A stretch of DNA of 56,309 nucleotides from contig DAIDKT010000100.1 of the NCBI GenBank assembly GCA_027449905.1, forward strand, positions 1 to 56,309, written 5' to 3'. Both the position numbers and the translations under genes were made by a program. Numbering within the stretch: the stretch's first letter is position 1; every line of letters starts with the position of its first letter. Positions 18,981 through 27,249 of the stretch are shown here, in pieces. The notes beneath the pieces were generated by a model, which saw only the letters and a program-made list of their open reading frames with translations, had not been told where the DNA came from and did not search any database. The DNA is from Legionellales bacterium. Lineage in GTDB: Bacteria; Pseudomonadota; Gammaproteobacteria; Legionellales; Legionellaceae.

Positions 18981-19869
18981 CATTGTTACGCCATCATTTA
19001 ATCAAGGTCAGTTTATCGAGCGCACATTACAAAGCGTTGCGATGCAACGTATCAATTTGCCGGCGGATGTGGTGTTACAACACGTCGTTTTTGATGGCGC
19101 GAGTACTGATAATACGATTTCTATCTTGGAGAATTTCAAAGAACCGTTAACCTGGTTTTCAGAGCCAGATCAAGGTCAAACCCATGCGGTTAATAAAGCG
19201 TTACGGGTGTCCGATGGAGATATTGTTGGTTGGTTAAACTCGGATGATATTTATTATCCAGGTGCTGTCGCGCGCGTTGTTGATTATTTTTCTACCCATC
19301 CTGAAATTGATGTCATTTATGGCATGGCGGATCATATTGATCTGGTCGATGAACCTTTTGAGACTTATCCAACCGAACCCTGGCATTTTGATCGGTTGAA
19401 GGATATTTGCTTTATTTGTCAACCAGCGTTGTTTTTTAGGCGATCTGTTTTGGATCGATATGGGTTTTTAGATGAATCATTGATGTATTGTATGGATTAC
19501 GATTTTTGGTTGCGCTTAGGCAAACAAAATGTTCGATTTGCTTATCTTGAAACAAAGTTGGCTGGCTCTCGTCTTTATGGTGACAATAAAACACTTCGTG
19601 CGCGTGTTGCTGTTCACCAAGAAATCAATCATATGTTTAAGAGACTCTTTAATTTTGTGCCCGATCGTTGGATTATGAATTACGCCCACGCGGTGGTTGA
19701 GCGTGATTTAGATCGCGTGCAACAGCCGCGTCGGTTTGTTTTTAAACTATTCATTGAGTCTGTTGCTGCTTCTTGGTTATGGAATCGACAATTTTTGCCG
19801 ATGATACGAAAAACCTTTATTCACTGGGGTAAAGTTTCACTGGTCTCTAAACTGCGTGAATCGCGATGA
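18970..19869 (+). CDS. Family 2 glycosyltransferase
   Basis: A GT-A fold glycosyltransferase of 299 residues, acting in the cytoplasm on a lipid-linked or LPS acceptor. Visible: the N-terminal nucleotide-binding strand VSIVTPSFNQGQFIERTL, DGASTDNT (about residue 36), the DXD-like metal motif WLNSDDIYYPGA (about 89), and the acceptor-side segment CMDYDFWLRLGK. It has no membrane helix. The sugar transferred cannot be told from sequence. Overlaps gmhB and ends four bases into the next gene, so it is co-transcribed with them. Confidence 0.9.
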   Translation: MKVSIVTPSFNQGQFIERTLQSVAMQRINLPADVVLQHVVFDGASTDNTISILENFKEPLTWFSEPDQGQTHAVNKALRVSDGDIVGWLNSDDIYYPGAVARVVDYFSTHPEIDVIYGMADHIDLVDEPFETYPTEPWHFDRLKDICFICQPALFFRRSVLDRYGFLDESLMYCMDYDFWLRLGKQNVRFAYLETKLAGSRLYGDNKTLRARVAVHQEINHMFKRLFNFVPDRWIMNYAHAVVERDLDRVQQPRRFVFKLFIESVAASWLWNRQFLPMIRKTFIHWGKVSLVSKLRESR

Positions 19870-20444
19870 GTCTGACGGTTTTTTTTCAAGCGATGCAATT
19901 GTTTTTAATGCAACACCATGTCTTATCACCGGTTGTTTATGTAATAGTGCATATTTTACTCGCCGTTTGTGTGATTCCTTGTTCGCCTATGGCGGTGATC
20001 GCTGGTGTTCTATGGGGTAAATGGTTGGGGTTGGTTATATCGATGACAGCCGCATTTCTTTCTTCCTGCACCACCTTTTTTTTATCTAGATTGTTTTTAA
20101 GAAAAAAAATATACCAGATTCTATTAAAGAGATATCCAAAAACGGATTGGTTTTTAACCCAGACAAAAAAGCAGGGATGGAAGTTTGTCGCGTTGGTGCA
20201 GCTGAATCCCGCTGCACCTGGCTCAACTTTGGGTTATTTATTCGGTTTATCGGATATTGATTTTTTTATTTATGGATTTTTCTTGATGGTTTTTATGCTG
20301 CCATTACAATTGATTCTAGTGATTTGTGGGGATGCTTTTCCCACTTTATTGACGGGCAAGATCCTTTGGATACCTGCTTCGATGATGTTGCTGTTTGCTA
20401 TTTATTTAATTTACGGATTTAAAAATGAAAGAAAATCACAATAA
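19866..20444 (+). CDS. TVP38/TMEM64 (VTT/DedA-like) membrane protein
   Basis: A 192-residue polytopic inner-membrane protein of the VTT/SNARE-associated family. It shows hydrophobic helices with the re-entrant-loop motifs of the family: IPCSPMAVIAGVLWGKWLG in the first half and LVQLNPAAPGSTLGYLFGL in the second, where the glycine-proline pattern is typical. Family members are linked to lipid-carrier or phospholipid scrambling. Sitting between two glycosyltransferases with overlapping ends, it may recycle or flip a polyprenyl carrier for this locus; that is inference from position. Confidence 0.85.
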   Translation: MSLTVFFQAMQLFLMQHHVLSPVVYVIVHILLAVCVIPCSPMAVIAGVLWGKWLGLVISMTAAFLSSCTTFFLSRLFLRKKIYQILLKRYPKTDWFLTQTKKQGWKFVALVQLNPAAPGSTLGYLFGLSDIDFFIYGFFLMVFMLPLQLILVICGDAFPTLLTGKILWIPASMMLLFAIYLIYGFKNERKSQ

Positions 20445-21399
20445 ATTAGTATCTGTTGTTTTATCATTTTACAATGAAGAAACGGTTATTCCAGAACTAT
20501 TAGCACGATTGAGGGCTGTCTTTGCTGGGTTAATAGCAAATCAGGTCATCGGTTCTTACGAACTGATTTTTGTGAATGATAATTCTTCGGATGGTTCAGA
20601 GCGGTTGCTTCGTGACGAGATTAGGCATGGTGATATTGTTTTGATTAACATGACGCGAAATTTTGGTGTTTCTGAATGCGTGATGGCAGGTCTTAATCAA
20701 GCGAAAGGCGATGCAGTTGTCTATATGGATGCTGATTTACAAGATCCGCCCGAACTAATACCCAAGCTCATTGATGTTTGGCAAAGCGATCCTGAGGTAG
20801 GCGTCGTTTATACGACCAGAACAAGTCGTAAAGGAGAGCATTTTTTAAAGATGTGGGTTACCAAAGTCGGATATCGTTTGATTAATCTGATTTCTGATAT
20901 AGAGCTGCCAGCCGATTCGGGAGATTTTAAATTGTTATCACGATCGGTGGTGGAGCAATTAATTCGTTTGAACGAAGATAAGCCTTACATGCGAGGTTTA
21001 GTCAGTTGGGTTGGTTATAAGCAGGTACCGGTGTTTTACGAACGTGAAGCAAGGTTTGATGGTCGTGAAAATACAAAAATGCGTGTATTAAGCAAGAAGG
21101 TGTTGTATTACTGGCTTGATCGTGCGTTGATTTCTTTTTCGGATGCGCCTTTAAAAGTCATTTTATTATTGGGTTTGGTTTTGTCTTTTGTTTCTTTATC
21201 CTATATTGGTGTGATTTTGGTTCAAAAAATTATGGGATGGTATGTACCTGGTTGGCCAGCCATTATGTCGGCTATTTTATTATCCGGTGGTATTCAAATG
21301 ATGATGCTTGGTTTTGTCGGATTATATGTCGGAGCAATTTTTCGTGAGTCCAAAGGACGGCCTCAATATTTGATTAAAAGTGTCATTACCAAGGAATGA
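20425..21399 (+). CDS. Membrane-anchored family 2 glycosyltransferase (DPM1/GtrB-like)
   Basis: 324 residues: an N-terminal GT-A domain (SVVLSFYNEETVIPELLARL, FVNDNSSDGS, NMTRNFGVSE, and the DXD motif VYMDADLQDPPELIP near residue 102), followed by two C-terminal membrane helices (about 245-310; LKVILLLGLVLSFVSLSYIG and MSAILLSGGIQMMMLGFVGL). This layout is that of polyprenyl-phosphate sugar transferases such as GtrB, ArnC and DPM1, which load a sugar on undecaprenyl phosphate for transfer in the periplasm. The GT-C-like protein at 29318 could use such a donor. Starts within the previous gene. Confidence 0.9.
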   Translation: MKENHNKLVSVVLSFYNEETVIPELLARLRAVFAGLIANQVIGSYELIFVNDNSSDGSERLLRDEIRHGDIVLINMTRNFGVSECVMAGLNQAKGDAVVYMDADLQDPPELIPKLIDVWQSDPEVGVVYTTRTSRKGEHFLKMWVTKVGYRLINLISDIELPADSGDFKLLSRSVVEQLIRLNEDKPYMRGLVSWVGYKQVPVFYEREARFDGRENTKMRVLSKKVLYYWLDRALISFSDAPLKVILLLGLVLSFVSLSYIGVILVQKIMGWYVPGWPAIMSAILLSGGIQMMMLGFVGLYVGAIFRESKGRPQYLIKSVITKE

Positions 21400-21401
21400 T
21401 C

Positions 21402-22607
21402 ATGCAAGTGGATTTTGTGATAATAGGTGCAGGGATTTTGGGTTTGACTATAGCCAGAGAGCTTAGATTGCAATACCCCAAATCAAAAATAATCGTATTT
21501 GAAAAAGAGCAACAAGTTGGTTTGCATGCTAGTGGGCGTAATAGCGGTATTCTGCATGCCGGCATTTACTATAAGTCGGACAGTTTAAAGGCCAAATTTT
21601 GCCTAGAAGGTTTGCGGGCAATGTCTGCTTATTGTGATGAACATCAATTGCCGATTGAGCGGATGGGTAAAATCATTATTCCTGCTAAAATCGATGAGGT
21701 GGCGATGGTGCATACACTCTATGAGCGTGCCCAGCAGAATGGTGCGGCAGTTCAATTATTGAAGGGTGATGATTTAAAAAGGCTTGAGCCTCATGCTCGA
21801 AATGTCGCTGATATTGCTTTATTTTCTCCCCAGACTTCTGTTATCGATCCAAAGTCGATTCTAAATCATTTATATCAATCGCTAATCGACCAGCAGGTTA
21901 CGTTTCATTTTAATCATTTTTGTAGTGAAATGAATATTAAAAACAGAAAGATAAAGATGGGTGTACAGGATATATCTTACGATCATTTGTTTAATACAGC
22001 TGGTTTATACGCAGATCAAGTAGCCAGGGCCTGTGGGCTTCAAAATAGGTATACAATGATTCCTTTTAAAGGGCTTTATTATGAGCTATTGCCGTCAGCA
22101 TCACTGAAAATAAATCATTTAATCTATCCTATCCCAGATATGAATGTCCCCTTTTTAGGGGTGCATGTCACTAAAAGTATTCATGGTACTGTTTATCTTG
22201 GGCCAACGGCCATTCCTGCTTTAGGCCGAGAGCATTATACCGGTTTTAACGGGATACGCTTTGGTGAGGCAATGGATACGTTTGCACAATTAGGTCGCCA
22301 GTATCTGACCAATAAACAAGGTTTTCGGGCTTATGCCCACCAAGAAATTCCGCGGTTTGTTAAATCACGTTTTGTGGCATCAGCTCAAGCATTGGTGCCA
22401 GCACTGATGGCAACTGATTTAATTAAAAGCAAGAAGGTGGGAATCCGCGCCCAATTGTTTGACAAGCAAAAACAAGAATTAGCCATGGATTTTATTGTGA
22501 GTAAGACGAAGCATGAAACGCATGTGTTAAACGCGGTTTCACCTGCCTTTACCAGCTCATTCAGTATGTCTAAGCATCTAGTGAATGGTTTGAAAGAAGG
22601 CTTGTAA
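21402..22607 (+). CDS. lhgO: L-2-hydroxyglutarate oxidase-like FAD enzyme
   Basis: DAO-fold flavoprotein of about 401 residues closely resembling LhgO (YgaF), which oxidises L-2-hydroxyglutarate to 2-oxoglutarate and passes electrons to quinone. FAD loop GAGILGLTIAREL (from residue 9), then the family signature GLHASGRNSGILHAGIYY, and C-terminal GIRAQLFD. Two in-frame ATGs exist; I chose 21402 because AAGGA at 21391-21395 is 6 bases upstream, whereas it abuts the ATG at 21396. Its place in the sugar operon is unusual: it may recycle 2-oxoglutarate linked to a transamination step, or act on a sugar acid. Confidence 0.88.
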   Translation: MQVDFVIIGAGILGLTIARELRLQYPKSKIIVFEKEQQVGLHASGRNSGILHAGIYYKSDSLKAKFCLEGLRAMSAYCDEHQLPIERMGKIIIPAKIDEVAMVHTLYERAQQNGAAVQLLKGDDLKRLEPHARNVADIALFSPQTSVIDPKSILNHLYQSLIDQQVTFHFNHFCSEMNIKNRKIKMGVQDISYDHLFNTAGLYADQVARACGLQNRYTMIPFKGLYYELLPSASLKINHLIYPIPDMNVPFLGVHVTKSIHGTVYLGPTAIPALGREHYTGFNGIRFGEAMDTFAQLGRQYLTNKQGFRAYAHQEIPRFVKSRFVASAQALVPALMATDLIKSKKVGIRAQLFDKQKQELAMDFIVSKTKHETHVLNAVSPAFTSSFSMSKHLVNGLKEGL

Positions 22608-22768
22608 TAAAAATTCTTAGTACACGACAAAAATGGAGTTGTCGTCCCCGCGCAGGCGGGAATCTATTGTGAATTTGGTATGGGGCCAATAGCAGCATGG
22701 ATCCCCCCCTGCGCGGGGACGACAAACCATGAACATTTAATTTTTTGTCGTGTACTAAGATAAAAATT
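22607..22768. mobile_element. 144-bp MITE (family R1), copy 2, with 9-bp target duplication
   Basis: The element is at 22616-22759 with the same termini as copy 1 (CTTAGTACACGACAAAAA and inverse). It is flanked by the perfect duplication ATAAAAATT (22607-22615 and 22760-22768). The left duplication starts at the last base of the lhgO stop codon, so the insertion lies directly behind lhgO and may act as a terminator-like hairpin. Differs from copy 1 at only a few positions. Confidence 0.93.
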
Positions 22769-22841
22769 ATGCAAAGGTTTTTTTTATAGAAAATTTCAGC
22801 TATCCTGTCAGCTGTTTGATTAGACCAATTAAGGATATATA

Positions 22842-24332
22842 ATGGTTACCGAAAGCCAATCAATTGATGTTATCCTCGTTAACCCTGGAAATAGAAAAGC
22901 TGTTTATCAAGAGTTGAGTAATGAATTTTCAGCGATCGAACCTCCGTCGTTGGCTGGTCTTTTTGCTGGATATTTAAGAGCAAATGGATTGAATGTTGCG
23001 ATAGTTGATGCACCTGCTCATAATATGAGTCCCGACCAGGTTGCGGCATTCATTGGTGATCATTATCAGCCTATTTTAATTGTGATGGTGATTTATGGAT
23101 TCCAGCCTTCAGCCTCAACTCAAAACATGCCGGCTGCCGGCGAAACGTGTCATGCATTAAAAAAACGCTTGCCTCACTGTCGCATTATGATGACGGGAAC
23201 TCATCCAGCAGCACTTCCTGAGCGAACCATACGAGAAGAGTCAATAGACTTTGTGTGTGATCGTGAGGGTCCTGAAACAATTTTACAAACAGTTCAAGCA
23301 CTAAAAACTGTGACCCCGGCTTTTAGCGATATTCCAAGCTTGTGGTACCGTGACGGAGACCTCATTAAATCCAATCCACCTGGTCCATTGATGAAGGATT
23401 TAGATGGGGAAATGCCAGGTGTTGCTTGGGATTTATTACCTATGGAGCAATACAGAGCGCATAATTGGCATTGCTTTGATCATATCTTTGATAGAAAACC
23501 TTATGTTTCCATGCATACGAGTTTAGGATGCCCATACAAATGTACTTTCTGCTGCATTAATGCGCCTTTTGGAAAGCCTTCTTACCGGATGTGGTCTGCT
23601 GATGCTGTTATTAAAGAAATAGATGTGTTGGTTCGTGATTATGGCGTTAAAAACATCAAATTTGTGGATGAAATGTTTGTATTAAAACCCAATCATGTAT
23701 TGGGAATTTGTGATCGTATCATTGAGCGGGGTTATGACTTAAATATTTGGGCTTATGCGCGAGTTGATACGGTTCGAGATGAGTTTCTGGATAAACTTCA
23801 TCAAGCGGGTTTTCGATGGTTGGCATTGGGCATTGAATCTGGAAGTAAACACGTGCGTGATGGTGTTGAAAAAGGACGATTTGGTGCGGTTGACATCATT
23901 AAAACAGTCAGAAAAATTCAAGATGCAGGTATCAATGTGATTGGTAATTATATTTTTGGATTACCGGATGATACCCACGAGTCAATGCAAGAAACGCTGG
24001 ATTTGGCTTTAGAAGCAAACTGCGAATTTGCCAATTTTTATTGCGCAATGGCCTATCCTGGTTCAAAATTGTATGACATGGCAATCGACAATGAATGGCC
24101 TTTGCCTGACTCATGGATTGGTTATTCTCAGCACAGTTATGAAACCTTTCCTCTGCGTACCAATACCTTGACCAACTCGGAGGTTTTAAAGTTTCGTGAT
24201 GAAGCGTTTATGCGATACTTCTCTGATCCCGGTTATCTTGATTTTGTGAGCAAAAAGTTTGGTGAACAGGTGGTTATGCATTTAAATGAAATGACAAAAA
24301 TCAAATTGAAACGCCAGATACTAGGGGATTAA
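22842..24332 (+). CDS. B12-binding-domain radical SAM enzyme
   Basis: A 496-residue radical SAM protein with an N-terminal cobalamin-binding-like domain (VILVNPGNR, PPSLAGLFAGYLRANG, TGTHPAALPE). The [4Fe-4S] cluster motif is C230-P-Y-K-C234-T-F-C237. The GIESGSKHVRDGVEKG and NYIFGLPDDTHESMQETL segments are the typical second half of the barrel. Such enzymes carry out radical methylation, epimerisation or rearrangement. It lies 6 bases before the hddA-like gene, in a sugar-nucleotide operon, so a radical modification of a sugar or its lipid carrier is a reasonable guess. The true reaction is unknown. Confidence 0.9.
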   Translation: MVTESQSIDVILVNPGNRKAVYQELSNEFSAIEPPSLAGLFAGYLRANGLNVAIVDAPAHNMSPDQVAAFIGDHYQPILIVMVIYGFQPSASTQNMPAAGETCHALKKRLPHCRIMMTGTHPAALPERTIREESIDFVCDREGPETILQTVQALKTVTPAFSDIPSLWYRDGDLIKSNPPGPLMKDLDGEMPGVAWDLLPMEQYRAHNWHCFDHIFDRKPYVSMHTSLGCPYKCTFCCINAPFGKPSYRMWSADAVIKEIDVLVRDYGVKNIKFVDEMFVLKPNHVLGICDRIIERGYDLNIWAYARVDTVRDEFLDKLHQAGFRWLALGIESGSKHVRDGVEKGRFGAVDIIKTVRKIQDAGINVIGNYIFGLPDDTHESMQETLDLALEANCEFANFYCAMAYPGSKLYDMAIDNEWPLPDSWIGYSQHSYETFPLRTNTLTNSEVLKFRDEAFMRYFSDPGYLDFVSKKFGEQVVMHLNEMTKIKLKRQILGD

Positions 24333-24338
24333 TCGACC

Positions 24339-25340
24339 ATGATTATTGTACGTACTCCATTTCGTATTTCGCTGTTCGGTGGTGGTACTGATTATCCAGC
24401 CTGGTATCAAGAGCATGGTGGTGCTGTGTTGGCAACCACCATTGATAAATACTGTTACCTCACGTGTCGATATCTTCCGCCTTTTTTTGAGCATAAGTAT
24501 CGTTTGGTCTATTCTCGGATTGAAACGGTCTCTCATGTAGATGAAATTGAGCATCCTGCTGTTCGAGCGGTATTAACTTGGTCTAATCAAGATCGAGGGC
24601 TTGAAATTCATCATGATGGCGATTTACCCGCGCGTTCTGGACTTGGATCAAGTTCGTCGTTCACAGTCAGCATGTTGAATGCGCTGGCCGCATTGCAAGG
24701 ACGCTACATGACCAAAGAGCAGCTGGCAAAAGACGCCATTCATATTGAACAGAATGTTATTCGAGAGCATGTCGGCTCACAAGACCAAATTTCCGCGGCC
24801 TATGGTGGTTTTAACTTCATCGAGTTTAAAGCTAGATCAGACGATTTTAGAGTAGAGCCTATTATTTTAAGAAAGGAGCGCAAGCAGGAGCTTCAAGATC
24901 ATCTGATGCTTTGTTTTACCGGATTTTCACGGATTGCATCTGGAATTGCTCATTCTAAAATTGAAAATATGAAAAATCGTGTCAAAGAGCTTAGCGCGAT
25001 GCGCGCAATGGTTGATGAAGCCATTCAGATCCTCCGAAGTAAGCATGAGTCTATTGATAAATTTGGTGAATTATTGCATCAGAGTTGGCTATATAAACGT
25101 AATCTGTCTGACAAAGTATCCACACCTGAAATAGATAATTTTTATGAAATAGCGCGAAGTGAAGGCGCGTTGGGTGGAAAAATATTGGGTGCGGGAGGGG
25201 GCGGATTTTTGCTGTTGTTTGTTAAGCCTGAATTACAGGCTCGCGTCAGAGAACGTTTACATGATCTCATTCATGTACCATTTCAGTTTGAAGATACAGG
25301 AAGTCGCGTTGTTTTATATCATCCCGATGGATTATCGTGA
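24339..25340 (+). CDS. hddA: GHMP kinase, D-glycero-D-manno-heptose 7-phosphate kinase-like (HddA)
   Basis: GHMP-family sugar kinase of 333 residues. N-terminal substrate motif RTPFRISLFGGGTDYPAWY, the ATP-binding glycine/serine loop ARSGLGSSSSFTVSML (about 100), and the C-terminal GGKILGAGGGGFLLLF (about 284). The GGGTDYP form is shared by HddA and related heptose/fucose kinases. HddA makes heptose 1,7-bisphosphate with alpha configuration, the substrate for GmhB and then HddC. All three enzymes are in this window; the isomerase GmhA is not. The gene is expected to work with gmhB (18336) and the hddC-like gene (28403). Confidence 0.87.
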   Translation: MIIVRTPFRISLFGGGTDYPAWYQEHGGAVLATTIDKYCYLTCRYLPPFFEHKYRLVYSRIETVSHVDEIEHPAVRAVLTWSNQDRGLEIHHDGDLPARSGLGSSSSFTVSMLNALAALQGRYMTKEQLAKDAIHIEQNVIREHVGSQDQISAAYGGFNFIEFKARSDDFRVEPIILRKERKQELQDHLMLCFTGFSRIASGIAHSKIENMKNRVKELSAMRAMVDEAIQILRSKHESIDKFGELLHQSWLYKRNLSDKVSTPEIDNFYEIARSEGALGGKILGAGGGGFLLLFVKPELQARVRERLHDLIHVPFQFEDTGSRVVLYHPDGLS

Positions 25341-25435
25341 CAGCTTACACCGCATAGCAAAATAGTGGAAAATGGTAAGGAATCCGGCTCCGTTGTATTG
25401 GATGGAGACCGAAGGATGTATATTGGGAGTGACCA

Positions 25436-26254
25436 ATGAACAACGATGTGTTCGATTTAGTCGAAAAGGCAAATTGGGTTTGGCGCGAAACCTTGAAGAT
25501 TCACCGTCACGCACCTGAGACACGTTTAGCTTCTTCTTTATCTGCCGTTGAGATTTATGTAGCGCTTTATTATGGTAAAGTGGTGCAAATTGATCCGAGT
25601 AGTCCTCGTGGAGAAGATCGTGACCGCTGTATTATCAGCAAAGGGCATGGATCCATTTCTATGTATCCTATTTTGGCTGACTTGGGTTTTTATCCCTTGA
25701 GCGAATTAAATCAAGTTTGTAAAACCGGTGGATTTTTAGGTGGCATTCCCGATCCCGTGATTCCTGGATATGAAACAGTCAATGGTTCGTTAGGTCATGG
25801 TCTAGGGGTTGGCACTGGGATGGCCTTGGGATTGAAAACCAAACGGAGCAAGCAGCAAGTATTTGTGGTGACGGGCGATGGTGAGTTGCATGAAGGCGCG
25901 AATTGGGAGGCGCTGATGTTTGCTTCTCATCACCAATTAGATAATCTTCATCTGATTGTTGATAACAATAAAGTGAGTATGTTAGGCCACACGGAGAATA
26001 TTGTTTCTAATGGTCAATTGGTAAATCGCTTAGAGGCATTTGGTTGGAGTTGCATAGAAGTTGATGGACATGATGTGTTGGCTGTTCATCGTACCTTGTT
26101 GCAGATGAAATCTGTGTCATTAGGTAAGCCAAAGGCTTTGATTGCCCATACCAAAAAAGGCCATCGAGTCCCGAATCTAGAAGACATGCCTCTTTGTCAC
26201 ATCATGAATCCAAAACCCGAGTTATTAGATCAATTGTTGGAGGAAACGCGATGA
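25436..26254 (+). CDS. Transketolase, N-terminal (TPP-binding) subunit
   Basis: 272 residues that correspond only to the thiamine-diphosphate-binding first domain of transketolase. Visible: SKGHGSISMYPILADLGF, GSLGHGLGVGTGMALG, and the TPP motif GDGELHEGANWEALMFAS (about 147) ending in DNN. The Pyr and C-terminal domains are encoded by the next gene, overlapping by four bases (ATGA). Split transketolases of this kind occur in archaea and in polysaccharide gene clusters, where they supply or transfer two-carbon ketol units. The short reading region just before (25341-25435) holds no gene. Confidence 0.92.
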   Translation: MNNDVFDLVEKANWVWRETLKIHRHAPETRLASSLSAVEIYVALYYGKVVQIDPSSPRGEDRDRCIISKGHGSISMYPILADLGFYPLSELNQVCKTGGFLGGIPDPVIPGYETVNGSLGHGLGVGTGMALGLKTKRSKQQVFVVTGDGELHEGANWEALMFASHHQLDNLHLIVDNNKVSMLGHTENIVSNGQLVNRLEAFGWSCIEVDGHDVLAVHRTLLQMKSVSLGKPKALIAHTKKGHRVPNLEDMPLCHIMNPKPELLDQLLEETR

Positions 26255-27249
26255 GCAACCGTCCAATTGCCATGCGCGATGCTTTTCTCGATAGACTGTG
26301 TCAAGCGATGTCTTTTGATGACCGTATTTTTTTTGTCAGTGCCGATTTTGGCTCCCCGGTATTAGATCGAATTCGAGAGCAGTACCCGGATCGGTTTGTT
26401 AATGTTGGTATTGCCGAACAAAATTTAATTAATGTGTCTGCAGGACTGGCCACCGAAGGGTTTAAAGTATTTGCTTATGCGATAGCACCTTTTATCACCA
26501 TGCGGTGTTATGAACAAATCCGAGTAAATTTGGCCTTGCTATCAACCGTTCGTGCTATGAACGTCAATTTAATTGGGGTTGGCGCTGGATACAGTTATGT
26601 GGTATCTGGCCCAACTCATCAATGCTATGAAGATTTAAGTATCATGCGAGCGATCCCTAATATGACAATTTATTCACCGGCTGATCATGTCACCAGCGCT
26701 GCTTTATTTGAATCTTGTTTGGAAAATAACGGTCCTAAGTATGTGCGCTTGGATGCGCAAGTTTTGCCGATTATTTATGAAAAAACACCACCCAATATCG
26801 TGCGGGGGTTTCATCAATTGCGAAGCGGGTGTGATGTTTGTTTGATAGCGACCGGCTATATGGTGCACACAGCATTGGATGTTGCTGAGCGGCTATCAGC
26901 GCTTGGAATTCAAGCCGCGGTGATTGATTTATTTGATTTGTGTCATTTTGATGAGGATGAATTATTCATTATTTTGCGCCCATATCGTGCGATGGTTACG
27001 CTAGAAGAGGGCTTTCGAGGGCGAGGCGGTGTTGATGCGATGATGTTTGATTGGTTGGCCCAACGGCGGCTTCGTATCCGTTTACTGAATATCGGTGTTG
27101 AGGGTCTGTATCGATTTGAATTGGGTAGTCGTATCGAACTCCATGAGCAGGTGGGAATCGGTTTGCACACCGTGACAAGCAAGGTGGTTGAATTTTTAGA
27201 TGAGGAACAAGATGAAATATCCATTGATGAGAAACAATATTCTGCGTGA
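26251..27249 (+). CDS. Transketolase, C-terminal subunit
   Basis: 332 residues covering the pyrimidine-binding and C-terminal domains of transketolase, the partner of the preceding gene. Motifs: FVSADFGSP, RFVNVGIAEQNLINVSAGLA (with the Glu that activates TPP), GPTHQCYEDLSIMRAIPNMT, and the C-terminal RGRGGVDAMMFDWL. I place the start at the ATG at 26251, which follows GGAGGAAA and overlaps the upstream stop, rather than at in-frame methionines further upstream. The two chains should form one heterotetrameric TPP enzyme. The natural acceptor is unknown; in this context a nucleotide sugar or heptose is possible. Confidence 0.91.
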   Translation: MSNRPIAMRDAFLDRLCQAMSFDDRIFFVSADFGSPVLDRIREQYPDRFVNVGIAEQNLINVSAGLATEGFKVFAYAIAPFITMRCYEQIRVNLALLSTVRAMNVNLIGVGAGYSYVVSGPTHQCYEDLSIMRAIPNMTIYSPADHVTSAALFESCLENNGPKYVRLDAQVLPIIYEKTPPNIVRGFHQLRSGCDVCLIATGYMVHTALDVAERLSALGIQAAVIDLFDLCHFDEDELFIILRPYRAMVTLEEGFRGRGGVDAMMFDWLAQRRLRIRLLNIGVEGLYRFELGSRIELHEQVGIGLHTVTSKVVEFLDEEQDEISIDEKQYSA

